The notes: generated by a model from the sequence alone, not told the origin. Shown: positions 8,767 to 17,559, counted from the first letter of the stretch. The stretch: 46,857 bases of DNA from an uncultured Oscillospiraceae bacterium (GCA_944385465.1 CALWXH010000008.1:1-46857); one strand, 5' to 3'. Numbers and translations are program-made.

Positions 8767-9792
8767 TCAGATCTTCACCCGGTCGGCGAGAATGTCCTCG
8801 TAGTCGGCCAGGTTTTTCTTGAGCAGGTTTGGCGTGTCAAGACCATAAGGACATTTTGCTTTACACTGGCCGCACTCCAGGCAGTCGTTGATTTTGCGCA
8901 TCATGGCCTGGGTCTCGGCGGTGAGGTACGGCTGGGAGGGGCTGCGGCGGATGAGCTGGGACATGCGGGCGCACTGCCGGATCTCGATGCCCGCGGGGCA
9001 GGGCATGCAGTATCCGCAGGAGCGGCAGAAATCGCCGATGAGTTCCGCCCGGTCCCGGTCAATGACCGCCCTGATGTCCGGATCGTCCACGGAGGAGGTC
9101 TCCATGCAGCGCAGGAATTCGTCCAGCTCCCACTCCCGTTGGATGCCCCAGATGGGCAGCACGTTGGGGAAGCTGGCCTGCCAGGCGTAGGCGGCGGCAG
9201 CGTTGGTGATGAGGCCGCCGGACAGAGCCTTCATGGCCACAAAGCCCACGTTCTGCCCTTCACACAGCCGGATCAGCTCCAGCTCCTTGTCGGTGGCCAG
9301 GTAGCTGAAGGGGAACTGCAGGGTGTCGTAGAGGCCGGAGGCGGCCGCTTCGCTGGCCACGTGGATGCGGTGGTTGGTCAGGCCGAGAAAGCGGATCATG
9401 CCCTTGTCCCGGGCCTCCAGCATGGCCTCGTAGAGCCCGCTGCTGTCCCCGGGCCTGGGGCAGAAGGCGGGGTTGTGGAGCTGGTACACGTCGATGTAGT
9501 CGGTTTTCAGCAGCCGCAGGCTGGTCTCCAGATCGGACCAGAAGCCCTCCACCGTGGTAGCCATGGTCTTGGTGGCCAGGACGATGTGCTGCCGGACGTC
9601 GGACAGGGCGCGGCCGATCTTCTCCTCGCTGTCGGTGTAAGCCCGGGCGGTGTCAAAATAGGTGATGCCGGCGTCATAGGCCTTGCGCAGAATCTTCCCG
9701 GCGCAGTCCTGGTCCACCCGCTGGATGGGCAGGGCGCCGAAGCCGTTTTTGCACACGGTGATGCCGGTGCGTCCCAGGGTAACGGTTTTCAT
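8767..9792 (-). CDS. Aldo/keto reductase with C-terminal 4Fe-4S ferredoxin domain
   Basis: A 341-residue cytoplasmic oxidoreductase. Residues 1-250 form the AKR barrel: TLGRTGITVCKNGFGALP at the start, FDTARAYTDSEEKIGRAL containing the catalytic Asp and Tyr, and KTDYIDVYQLHNP. The tail carries cysteine clusters CRSCGYCMPCPAGI and CLECGQCKAKCPYG, as in the clostridial AKR/ferredoxin fusions that probably exchange electrons with iron-sulfur partners. The start at 9792 is supported by AGGAAGG 9 bases upstream; an ATG six bases... at 9801 overlaps that site and is less likely. A good promoter with a palindrome over its -10 lies upstream. The substrate is unknown. Confidence 0.9.
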   Translation of the reverse strand: MKTVTLGRTGITVCKNGFGALPIQRVDQDCAGKILRKAYDAGITYFDTARAYTDSEEKIGRALSDVRQHIVLATKTMATTVEGFWSDLETSLRLLKTDYIDVYQLHNPAFCPRPGDSSGLYEAMLEARDKGMIRFLGLTNHRIHVASEAAASGLYDTLQFPFSYLATDKELELIRLCEGQNVGFVAMKALSGGLITNAAAAYAWQASFPNVLPIWGIQREWELDEFLRCMETSSVDDPDIRAVIDRDRAELIGDFCRSCGYCMPCPAGIEIRQCARMSQLIRRSPSQPYLTAETQAMMRKINDCLECGQCKAKCPYGLDTPNLLKKNLADYEDILADRVKI

Positions 9793-9825
9793 GTGAAACA
9801 TCCTTCCTGTGGTCTGGTGTGATGC

Positions 9826-9858
9826 TCTGATTGTATCAGAACGCGATTTGCTTGGCAA
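9826..9858 (-). promoter_or_regulatory. Promoter of the aldo/keto reductase with operator-like palindrome
   Basis: Minus strand TTGCCA (9853-9858), 17-bp spacer, TACAAT (9830-9835). The -10 lies inside the inverted repeat TCTGAT-TGT-ATCAGA at 9826-9840, a natural position for a repressor. Confidence 0.65.
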
Positions 9859-9986
9859 GCCGGCGGGGAAGAGGCGACTTGACAGCGGAGACCCCATAAA
9901 ATGCCGATAAGTGAGCAAAATGGGCGGCAGCAATAAAGGATGAGTCCGGCAAAACCTTACCGTGCACGGACAAACAGCCTCCCATC

Positions 9987-10015
9987 TTGACAAGCAAATC
10001 CCCGCGTGGTACCCT
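9987..10015 (+). promoter_or_regulatory. Possible promoter of the ABC exporter operon
   Basis: A perfect -35 TTGACA (9987-9992) with a 17-bp spacer and a weak -10 TACCCT (10010-10015), 68 bp before the GTG start of the first ABC gene. The weak -10 leaves doubt. Confidence 0.4.
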
Positions 10016-10082
10016 CAATTCATTACAGTGCTAAAGACCGTTTCCGGGCGGTGCGGGCCCGGGGGGGAGAGAGGAGAATACC

Positions 10083-11837
10083 GTGGGATTGATTTTCCGG
10101 GCCATGGGCCGCTATTCCAAGGCGGTGGCCCTGTCTATTTTCATCAAGCTGCTGGCCACCATCAGCGAGCTGATGCTGCCCTATATCCTGGAGTACATCA
10201 TTGACGATGTGGCGCCCCGGGGAAATCTGCGCTCGGCCATTCTGTGGGGGCTTTTGATGTTCGCGGCCGCGCTGCTGTGCCGGCAGCTGAATGTGAGCGC
10301 CAACCGGCGGGCCATTTACAACGCCCACCGGGTGAGCTATGACCTGCGCCAGGCGCTGTTTCACAAGACGGTCAATCTGTCCGGAAGCCAGTTTGACGCC
10401 TTCGGCCTGCCCTCCCTCATCAGCCGGATGACCAGCGACAGCTACAATGTCCAGACCTCCGTCCAACAGCTGCAGACCCTGTGTGTCCGCGCCCCCATGC
10501 TGCTGATCGGCGGGGTGGCCTTCACCCTTGTGATGGACGCCGCCCTGGCCCTCATCCTCATCGCCATCCTGCCGGTACTCATCCTGGTGGTGCTGGTGGT
10601 TACCTCCAAAGGCCTTCCCATGTTCAACCGGGTGCAGCAGCGGCTGGACGTGGTGGTGCGGGTGATGCGGGAGAATATCACCGGCATCCGGGTGGTCAAG
10701 GCCCTGTCCAAGACCGAGTATGAAAAGCGCCGGTTTGCCAAGGCCAATCAGGACATGACCGATCAGGACATCGCCGCCAGCACCATTATGGCCATTCCCT
10801 CTCCGCTGATGCAGCTGTGCATCAACGGCAGCCTCTCCCTGGTGGTGCTGCTGGGCGCCAGCCGGGTGAATCAGGGCGTGATGGAGCCGGGGGTCATTCT
10901 GGCCTTCCTCACCTATTTCAATATGATCACCATGGGTGTGATGGGGCTGTCCCGTATCTTCATGAGCCTGAGCAAGGCCGCCGCCAGCGCCAACCGCATG
11001 GACGAGGTGCTGCGCACCGAGAGTGATCAGCGGGTTCTGCTGGAGTCGGAGGCCCTCACCCCCTCCGGGGATGAGTTCATCCGCTTTGAGCACGTCAATT
11101 TCAGCTATGGCGAGGATGGGAAAGACAGCTCCGGATTTGTGGGGGAGCAGCGGGAAAAGGCCCTCACCGACATCCATTTCGCCCTGAAGCGGGGGGAGAG
11201 CCTGGGCATCATCGGCCCCACCGGCTGCGGGAAGAGCACCATCATCTCCCTGCTCATGCGCTTTTACGATGTCACCGACGGCGGGGTGTTTGTAGACGGC
11301 AGGGATGTGCGCACCTATGACAAGGACGCCCTCCGCTCCCGCTTCGGCGTCTGCTTCCAAAACGACATGGTGTTCCAGGACACCCTGCGCTCCAACATTC
11401 TATTTGGACGGGAGCTGGATGAGAATGAGTTTCGCACCGCCATCGAGTGCTCCATGGCGGCGGAATACATTGACGCGCTGGAGGACGGGGTAGAGCACGA
11501 GGCGGCCATCAAGGGGGCCAATCTCTCCGGCGGACAGCGCCAGCGGCTGCTGGTGGCCCGGGCACTGGCCGCCCGGCCGGAGATCCTGGTGCTGGATGAC
11601 AGCTCCTCCGCCCTGGATTACCGCACCGACGCCGCCATGCGCCGGGCCATCCAGGAACACTATGGGGACGCCACCCTGATCCTCATTGCCCAGCGGGTGA
11701 GCTCCATCATTGGCATGACCCACATCCTGGTGATGGACAACGGGGCCTGCATCGGCTACGGCACCCATGAGGAATTGCTGAAAACCTGTCCCGCCTATCG
11801 GGAGACCTATCAGGTCCAGATGGGCGAGATGGAGTAG
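10083..11837 (+). CDS. ABC exporter half-transporter, degenerate-site subunit
   Basis: A 584-residue membrane protein with an N-terminal six-helix exporter domain (residues about 1-310) and a C-terminal ATPase domain. Walker A is GPTGCGKST and the signature is LSGGQRQR, both canonical. Walker B reads LVLDDSSSALD, with Asp replacing the catalytic Glu, and the switch histidine is Gln (LIAQRVSSI). These substitutions mark the non-hydrolysing site of heterodimeric exporters such as TM287/288 and BmrCD. Its partner is the next gene, 16 bp downstream. Translation starts at GTG 10083 after GAGAGGAGAATACC; an ATG seven codons in is an alternative. The exported substrate (drug, lipid or peptide) cannot be told from sequence. 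Confidence 0.9.
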   Translation: MGLIFRAMGRYSKAVALSIFIKLLATISELMLPYILEYIIDDVAPRGNLRSAILWGLLMFAAALLCRQLNVSANRRAIYNAHRVSYDLRQALFHKTVNLSGSQFDAFGLPSLISRMTSDSYNVQTSVQQLQTLCVRAPMLLIGGVAFTLVMDAALALILIAILPVLILVVLVVTSKGLPMFNRVQQRLDVVVRVMRENITGIRVVKALSKTEYEKRRFAKANQDMTDQDIAASTIMAIPSPLMQLCINGSLSLVVLLGASRVNQGVMEPGVILAFLTYFNMITMGVMGLSRIFMSLSKAAASANRMDEVLRTESDQRVLLESEALTPSGDEFIRFEHVNFSYGEDGKDSSGFVGEQREKALTDIHFALKRGESLGIIGPTGCGKSTIISLLMRFYDVTDGGVFVDGRDVRTYDKDALRSRFGVCFQNDMVFQDTLRSNILFGRELDENEFRTAIECSMAAEYIDALEDGVEHEAAIKGANLSGGQRQRLLVARALAARPEILVLDDSSSALDYRTDAAMRRAIQEHYGDATLILIAQRVSSIIGMTHILVMDNGACIGYGTHEELLKTCPAYRETYQVQMGEME

Positions 11838-11853
11838 AGGGGAGGGAACACAG

Positions 11854-13644
11854 ATGCCGGGACCGGGAGGCCGGACGGGGGTAAAAGCCAAACCCAAGGA
11901 CGCCAAGGGGGCGCTGCGGCGCATCCTGCACTATCTGCTGGTCTACCGCTGGCTGGTGGTGCTCTTTCTGGTGTGTACGCTGCTGAGCAACCTGGGCAAT
12001 CTGCTGGGGCCCCAATTTGCCGGACAGGCCATCGGCGTGGTGGAGGAGGGGTACCGCCAGGGGGCCGGACATGTGGACATGGCCCGGGTGGGCCACTTTG
12101 CCCTGCTGATGCTACTGTGCTACGCCCTGGGCAGTGTGATGAACTTCCTGGTCCACATCGGAATGATGCGGGTGGGCCGCCGGGTGGCCCAGAACATGCG
12201 CCGGGATGTATTTGAAAAGCTGATGACCCTTCCGGTGGGCTTTTTCGACCGCAACCAGGCCGGCGACATCATCAGCCGGGTGAGCTACGACGTGGATGTG
12301 GTGTGCATGAGCCTGTCCACCGACGTGATCCAGATTGTCACCAGCGTGGTGACGGTGACGGGCAGCTTTCTCATGATGTGCACCATCTCCCTGCCGCTGG
12401 TGCTGTGCATGGCGGCCACCATTCCCATCTCCATTCTGTTCACCCGCTATATGGGGCGGAAGACCCGGCCGCTGTACGCCAAGCGCAGCGCGGCTTATGG
12501 GGCGATGAACGGCTTTGCCGAGGAGATGTTCACCGGCCAGCGCACCATTCTGGCCTATGCCCAGGAGGATCGGGTGTGTGAGGACTTCAGCCGGATCAAC
12601 CGGGCCGCCGCCGAGGCCTATCGGGACGCCGACAGCATGGGTATGACCATGGGCCCCACCGTCTCCATGATTTCCAACTGCGGCCTGGCCGCCATCGGCC
12701 TGGGGGGATCCATTCTCTACATTCTGGGGATTGTGGGACTGGCCCAGATCTCCTCCTTCGTGCTCTACTCCCGGAAGTTCTCCGGGCCCATCAACGAGAT
12801 TTCCAACATCATCAACGAGATCTTTTCCGCCCTGGCGGCGTCCGAGCGGGTCTTCCGCCTGCTGGACCAGCCGGAGGAGGTGAAGGACATCTATGGCGCG
12901 GCGGATCTGGAGCACTGCCGCGGCCAGGTCCAGGGCCAGGATGTGAGCTTTGGCTACGATCCGGACAAGACGGTGCTCCACCACCTGAGCTTTGAGGCCA
13001 AACCCGGGCAGACCGTGGCCATTGTGGGTCCCACCGGGGCGGGGAAGACCACCATCATCAACCTGCTCATGCGCTTTTACGATCCGGATGAGGGGTGCAT
13101 TTATGTGGACGGGACGGAAAACCGGGCCTACACCATGGACTCCCTGCGGCGCAGCTACGCCATGGTGCTCCAGGACACCTGGGTGTTCCGGGGGACCATC
13201 TTTGACAACATCGCCTATGGCAAGGAGAACGCCACCATGGATGAGGTGGTGCGGGCCGCCAAGGCCGCCCGCATCCACAACTACATCATGCGCCTGCCCC
13301 AGGGCTACAACACGGTCATCAGCGAGGACGGCGGCAACATCTCCAAGGGGCAGAAGCAGCTGCTCACCATCGCCCGGGCCATGCTGTATGACACCAATAT
13401 GCTCATCCTGGACGAGGCCACCTCCAACGTGGACACCAACACCGAGCGGCAGGTGCAGAAGGCCATCCGCTCCCTGATGGCGGGCAAGACCTGCTTTGTC
13501 ATCGCCCACCGGCTGTCCACCATCCAGAACGCCGACCACATCCTGGTGGTGGATCACGGGGATGTGGTGGAGCAGGGGACCCACGAAGAGCTGATGGCCC
13601 GGAAGGGGTTCTACTACCGACTGTACGCCAGCCAGTTCGGCTGA
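11854..13644 (+). CDS. ABC exporter half-transporter, catalytic-site subunit
   Basis: A 596-residue partner of the preceding gene. It has an N-terminal charged leader, an exporter membrane domain (about 25-340; FFDRNQAGDIISRVSYDVD is the characteristic coupling region) and an ATPase domain. Walker A GPTGAGKTT, Walker B LILDEATSNVD and H-loop VIAHRLSTI are canonical, whereas the signature is ISKGQKQ instead of LSGGQ. In a heterodimer this odd signature faces the Walker motifs of the upstream subunit, so all degenerate elements fall on one nucleotide site. The ribosome site GGGGAGGGAAC precedes the ATG. The two genes clearly form one operon. Confidence 0.92.
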   Translation: MPGPGGRTGVKAKPKDAKGALRRILHYLLVYRWLVVLFLVCTLLSNLGNLLGPQFAGQAIGVVEEGYRQGAGHVDMARVGHFALLMLLCYALGSVMNFLVHIGMMRVGRRVAQNMRRDVFEKLMTLPVGFFDRNQAGDIISRVSYDVDVVCMSLSTDVIQIVTSVVTVTGSFLMMCTISLPLVLCMAATIPISILFTRYMGRKTRPLYAKRSAAYGAMNGFAEEMFTGQRTILAYAQEDRVCEDFSRINRAAAEAYRDADSMGMTMGPTVSMISNCGLAAIGLGGSILYILGIVGLAQISSFVLYSRKFSGPINEISNIINEIFSALAASERVFRLLDQPEEVKDIYGAADLEHCRGQVQGQDVSFGYDPDKTVLHHLSFEAKPGQTVAIVGPTGAGKTTIINLLMRFYDPDEGCIYVDGTENRAYTMDSLRRSYAMVLQDTWVFRGTIFDNIAYGKENATMDEVVRAAKAARIHNYIMRLPQGYNTVISEDGGNISKGQKQLLTIARAMLYDTNMLILDEATSNVDTNTERQVQKAIRSLMAGKTCFVIAHRLSTIQNADHILVVDHGDVVEQGTHEELMARKGFYYRLYASQFG

Positions 13645-13715
13645 CGGTGCGGGCAGGAGACTGCGATTGCGGTATATTTGATCTTCCGGAGGTGGCAAAC
13701 AAGACGCCCGCCATC

Positions 13716-14329
13716 ATGAGTCTGATCATTCTTGCGCTGATTGTCGTCCTGTTTGTGACAGAGGTGATTCCCAGCGCGACGGTGGCCCTGCTGGGCTGCG
13801 TGCTCTATGTGCTTACGGGAGTGTGCAGCTTTCCCAGGCGTTTTCCGGCTTTTCCAACAGCAGTGTTGTGCGGGTGTTCGGCGTGCTGGTGGTGGGGGAC
13901 GCCATTTTTGAGACGGGCCTGGCCACCAGGATCGGCATTGTGGAATCCAAGCTGGCGCGGAACAATGAGCTGCTGATTATCCTGTTCTGCTCCATCGCCT
14001 CCGCGGTGCTGTCCATGTGGCTGTCCAACACCGCGGTGATCGTGCTGTTTCTGGCCATCATCCAGAGTCTGTGCGCGTCGGGAACATTCAACGAGATGAA
14101 CCTGACGCTGCCCATCGCCATGGAGCTGGGCTTCTCGCTCTATCCCTTCGGCCTTGCGGTGTGCTATGCCGCCAGCCTGACCTTCGCCACCCCGTTGGCC
14201 AATGCCCAGACCGCCCTGACCATGGTATCCGGCTATCAGTTCAAGGACTATTTCCTGTACAACTTCCTGCTGGAGGTGCTGGTGCTGGCGGGGATCATGA
14301 TCTTCGTGCCGCTGATTTTTCCGTTCTGA
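13716..14329 (+). pseudogene. SLC13/ArsB-type permease remnant, frameshifted and internally deleted
   Basis: The first frame encodes a typical permease start (MSLIILALIVVLFVTEVIPS, then GCVLYVLTG), and the shifted frame from about 13835 continues it (AFSGFSNSSVVRVFGVLVVG, FETGLATRIG). Joining needs one extra base near the TTTCCC run at 13831-13836. The rest holds one substrate-site hairpin (MWLSNTAVIVLFLAI) and then passes straight to the family's C-terminal end (FATPLANAQTALTMVSGYQFKDY ... IFVPLIFPF, split here for length). Only about 205 residues remain of a family near 450, so a central block is missing as well. No function is expected. It follows the ABC exporter operon on the same strand. 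Confidence 0.75.
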
Positions 14330-14430
14330 AGCCGGATGCCCGGCATGGGAGGACGGGACGGAACGGGGAAGAGGGTGGACGGTGCTCGCGAGCGTCCATC
14401 CTTTGAACAGAATCACGGGACTGATACGAT

Positions 14431-15297
14431 ATGAATTTCAAACATGACTTGGCTGAAATCGCCAGGGGGGAGCTGCGCCAGGCGGGGATCAAAGTGCCCA
14501 AAGAGTGGGGCGACTATCAGGCGTGTATGAAGTATCTGGAGATCCATCACCGCTGGTTTGATTCCAGTGTCCCATATGCGGTGGTTTACTCCAAAGAGCT
14601 GAGGGAGAAGTACCCGACGCTGACGCCGGAGGAGCAGGAGGCCATCCGTGACATTGAAAAGCGCCTGAACTGCTGTGAGACGCTCACGCCCTACATGAGC
14701 AGGGACATTCGGGCTACCTCGGTCAAAAAGTCGGATTTCCTGCTGAAAAACTGGAATATCTATCACCTGCACCTGGAAAAGAGCTCGGATGGCTATCAGA
14801 ACCCCAATCTGCTGTTTTTCCAGCCGAAAGGGCGCGTGGTGCATTTGATCGACGTGAAACCTCACCCGAAGGGAAAGGGCTGGTTTGACCGGGCACTGCT
14901 GGAGATCGTATACGATAACTGGCCGCATCTGCTGAACTATCGGCCCGGAATGAAGCCGACCTGCTCCATTCCGGATGACGGCGTGCACGATTTGCTGAAG
15001 AGCATGGTCGCGTTCATCCCCTTTCGGGACGGCGGCTTGTTCCCCACGAATTTGGGGGTGGTGGCCTCCGGGGACAGCGGCTTGGCGGTGAGGGAGACGG
15101 ATCGAATGTTTAACACGCTGACCACGTGGGAAAGGGAACTCATGGAGCGGGAAGACGAGGTGAAACAGGAGCTGCTGAGGCTGAACCTGGAGGTCCCCGA
15201 TGCGTTGGACTACTCCCTGGAGGTGGAGGACGGCTTTTTCATCGCCTATGAGATCCACACACAGGCGAAAATCCGCATGTTTGAAGTCCCGCAGTGA
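14431..15297 (+). CDS. Uncharacterized 288-residue protein with HLHL motif
   Basis: A soluble protein with no signal peptide or membrane segment. I do not recognise a named family. Visible landmarks are KKSDFLLKNWNIYHLHLEK near residues 98-116, FFQPKGRVVHLIDVKPHPKG near 128-147 and LLEIVYDNWPHLL near 152-165, spaced like a small nuclease-type fold (a His-x-His strand followed by an acidic/His strand and a helix). A C-terminal helical segment follows (TWERELMEREDEVKQELLRL). The ribosome site is poor (GGGACTGATACGAT before the ATG), and a near-palindrome lies upstream at 14375-14402. It stands alone between a decayed permease and a conjugative-element remnant and ends at a strong terminator, which fits an accessory gene. 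A nuclease or toxin-like role is only a guess. Confidence 0.6.
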   Translation: MNFKHDLAEIARGELRQAGIKVPKEWGDYQACMKYLEIHHRWFDSSVPYAVVYSKELREKYPTLTPEEQEAIRDIEKRLNCCETLTPYMSRDIRATSVKKSDFLLKNWNIYHLHLEKSSDGYQNPNLLFFQPKGRVVHLIDVKPHPKGKGWFDRALLEIVYDNWPHLLNYRPGMKPTCSIPDDGVHDLLKSMVAFIPFRDGGLFPTNLGVVASGDSGLAVRETDRMFNTLTTWERELMEREDEVKQELLRLNLEVPDALDYSLEVEDGFFIAYEIHTQAKIRMFEVPQ

Positions 15298-15382
15298 GAA
15301 TGCGCGGTGCCGCAGGCAGCGCGGGGGCAGATGTCCGGGCAGCTGCGCTTTGGCCGCCCTTTGAATAAAAACGGAGAAATTA

Positions 15383-15430
15383 CAGCGGCGGAGCACACCT
15401 GATTTTTGGTGTGCTCCGCCGCTGGGTTTT
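15383..15430 (+). terminator. Intrinsic terminator after the orphan gene
   Basis: A 17-bp stem (15383-15399 with 15408-15424), loop TGATTTTT, followed by GGTTTTG on the plus strand. Confidence 0.8.
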
Positions 15431-15512
15431 GCCCGTGTGATCGCAGCGCGCGGGCCGGGCGACGGGAGCGCGCCCTGATGTGGCGGGAGACGCAGTTGCG
15501 GTTCCGGAGCGT

Positions 15513-15704
15513 TCAAGCGTTGCGCTCCAGCTGGGCAAACAGCGCGTCGTACTGTTCCTCCAGCTGGCGCAGAGCGGCATCTCGAGGTTCCCTGCTGTCG
15601 GGACCGCCGCTGCGCGCTGGGGGGGAGTCGGCCTGACGGCCGGCATCCGGACGCAACTGCCTGCGCAGTGCCTGGACAAATGCCTGATGCGCGCTTTTTT
15701 TCAT
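15513..15704 (-). CDS. Small uncharacterized protein next to the coupling-protein gene
   Basis: A 63-residue basic, Arg/Gln-rich protein (starts MKKSAHQAFVQALRRQLRPD, ends with a predicted helix RQLEEQYDALFAQLERNA). The ATG at 15704 has GAGGAT 8 bases upstream. It lies 37 bp downstream of the VirD4-like gene in the same direction and is probably translated from the same mRNA. No family recognised; small proteins of this sort are common in conjugative modules. Confidence 0.5.
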   Translation of the reverse strand: MKKSAHQAFVQALRRQLRPDAGRQADSPPARSGGPDSREPRDAALRQLEEQYDALFAQLERNA

Positions 15705-15741
15705 GTTGGTATCCTCATTTCCATCATCGGTATGCTGCCGG

Positions 15742-17046
15742 TCACACCGCGCCGCGGTTTTCCGCGCCCACGGCGGTTCCGGCGGCCATGAACTGTTGGT
15801 ACACCGGGTCTGCGAGGGTGTCATATCTGGGGGCGATCAGGGGCGGCTTCCCGGACTGGAATACCACCACATTGCCCATCTCCATGAACAAGACCTCATC
15901 CAGGGGCAGGCCGCTCATCCCGCTGATATAGGCGCCTGTCTTCTGGTTCAGCCCCCCGGGCAGATAGACGAGGGTGCTGCAGTTGTCCAGGATCACGGTG
16001 CTGCCGTCCTGGCCGTATGTGGCGTCCAGCTGGGAGAGGGATTGGCAGAGCATCATGCTGCTGATTCCCGCCGACCGGAAGGTGGAGATGGCCTTCTCGT
16101 AGTTCTGGATCGGGAAGCCGCAGCCGAAGTCGTCAAAGAACAGCTTGACGTTCCTGGGGAGACGCTGGTTTTCCCGGGTCTCGGCGAACTCCACCAGCTG
16201 TCGTATGGCGATGGAGAACAGAAGGTTGGCAAAGGCGTACTGCGCGGTCCGAAACGGGCTGGTGAGAATGAAAATGGCGGTGCGGCTGGTCGCGAAGTCC
16301 TCGAAGCTGACAGACGCCGCGCCGCTCATGGCGGCCTGAATGGAGACGGGAAACATGGTCTGGATGGATTTTTCCAGATCGTCGCGCACGCAGCTGGCGG
16401 TGACATAGGGGAGCTGGGAAAAGGAGCAGAATTTCCTGACGGCCACCGAGTCCGGCGCCCTGCGCTCCAGCCAGGCGAACTGGCTGTCCAGGGACGTGCA
16501 GATTCCTTTGCCGTTTTCCATGATGCGCAGCTGGTAAAAGGTGTCGATGACCTGTTTCATGCTGGGTTTGGGCTGGGTCACAAGGACGTAATAGATCAAT
16601 CCGGTCATCAGGGCCTCGCTGGCGTCCTTCCAGTAGGGGTCAAACCGCGTGGCGCGCTGGTACTCCGGATTGCCCCGGGCAATCTGGCGGGCCAGCTCCT
16701 GCACGTCGTTGTCAGAGGAGAGGTAGGCGATGGGGTCGGGGACGCGGCTGCCCTTTCCCGGATTGGCCAGGTCCCAGGGGAGGACCAGGGTGACCTCCTC
16801 CTGGGGCTGCCCCAGCCTGGCCATCTCCTCGATCAGGGCGATCTCCGGGGTCAGGAACAGGTACTTGCGCTTGCCGAAGCCCCGGAGCCAGGCAGCGATT
16901 TGCGGGACGCTGTCCGCGATATCCTCGTCCGGCAGGGGCATGGAGAGATCGACCTTGGCCAGCACGTCCGGGCTGCCCAGAACCCGGGCCAGATTGATCC
17001 CTGTCTCGAACAGGCCGATCTCCCGGGCGGTTTTCCGCACGTCCAT
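15742..17046 (-). CDS. VirD4/TraG-like coupling protein, Walker A missing
   Basis: A 434-residue relative of type IV coupling ATPases that deliver DNA to conjugation machinery. It keeps the C-terminal landmarks of the family: FDPYWKDASEALMTGLIYYV, a Walker B-like VKLFFDDFGCGFPI, then ISTFRSAGISSMMLCQSLSQL and DNCSTLVYLPGG. The N-terminal membrane helices and the Walker A GxxGxGK[ST] loop are absent; the N-terminus instead has an unrelated-looking helical stretch. The start at 17046 is supported by GGAGGG 9 bases upstream, so this short form may really be expressed. It sits in a scrambled conjugative remnant without relaxase, VirB4 or integrase in view, so transfer function is unlikely. Confidence 0.75.
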   Translation of the reverse strand: MDVRKTAREIGLFETGINLARVLGSPDVLAKVDLSMPLPDEDIADSVPQIAAWLRGFGKRKYLFLTPEIALIEEMARLGQPQEEVTLVLPWDLANPGKGSRVPDPIAYLSSDNDVQELARQIARGNPEYQRATRFDPYWKDASEALMTGLIYYVLVTQPKPSMKQVIDTFYQLRIMENGKGICTSLDSQFAWLERRAPDSVAVRKFCSFSQLPYVTASCVRDDLEKSIQTMFPVSIQAAMSGAASVSFEDFATSRTAIFILTSPFRTAQYAFANLLFSIAIRQLVEFAETRENQRLPRNVKLFFDDFGCGFPIQNYEKAISTFRSAGISSMMLCQSLSQLDATYGQDGSTVILDNCSTLVYLPGGLNQKTGAYISGMSGLPLDEVLFMEMGNVVVFQSGKPPLIAPRYDTLADPVYQQFMAAGTAVGAENRGAV

Positions 17047-17050
17047 CTTC

Positions 17051-17524
17051 TCAGCCCTCCTCTCTCTGGGCCAGATAGGCAATCAGCCGGGAGACCACGG
17101 CGATCTCGTCGGGGGAGGTGTCCAGAATGTCCGCGAAACGCCGTTCGTTGGCCCCGTAGAGCCTGGCGTAGAACGCCCGCGCCTCCGCCCCCAGCACCGG
17201 CGAGGGGAACCTGGGACAGGATGTGCTTCTGGCCTCCTCCTCGTCCGCCGCTCCGCCGGCGGGCGCCCTGGGCCAGGGCAATGAGCTGAACGGCGAGGAT
17301 CTGGATCTCCGGCGGAGCATTCCGGAGGATCTCTGCCGCGGCGCCGACGGGGTCGTCGTCTCCGAATAGCTGCACCCACAGCGCCAGCTCTGCTCGTCAA
17401 ACTCTGCGCGCAGCAGCGCCCGGTGCGCATGGGGCGGGATGTGTTCCGGCCTGTGATGTCCGTGCATCATGGCAATGCCTCCTTCCCAATCGGGTCTCTT
17501 GGTTTCGTTGGTCCATACTTTCAT
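17051..17524 (-). pseudogene. Conjugative-element gene with two compensating frameshifts
   Basis: Begins MKVWTNETKRPDWEGG after an excellent AAAGGAGG site. The open frame runs 157 codons, but the middle looks wrong: after EFDEQ the coding-like sequence continues in another frame as LALWVQLFGDDDPVGAAAEIL and PPEIQILAVQLIALAQGAR, while the open frame gives Ser/Arg-rich text. The original frame resumes before RAFYARLYGANERRF and DTSPDEIAVVSRLIAYLAQ. A lost base near 17390 and a compensating change near 17230-17280 explain this. It ends 4 bp before the VirD4-like gene, so both were one operon. Family not recognised. Confidence 0.55.
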
Positions 17525-17559
17525 GGCGGGTAACCTCCTTTAAGCCGCTTCGGGTGTGT

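Noticed and set aside
15298-15382. Integrase attachment site at the edge of the conjugative remnant
   Set aside because: No tRNA end and no matching direct repeat was found at the other edge near 18.1 kb.
15703-17289. 528-codon plus-strand frame over the VirD4-like gene
   Set aside because: Antisense shadow: low-complexity translation with no domains, while the minus strand encodes recognisable coupling-protein motifs.
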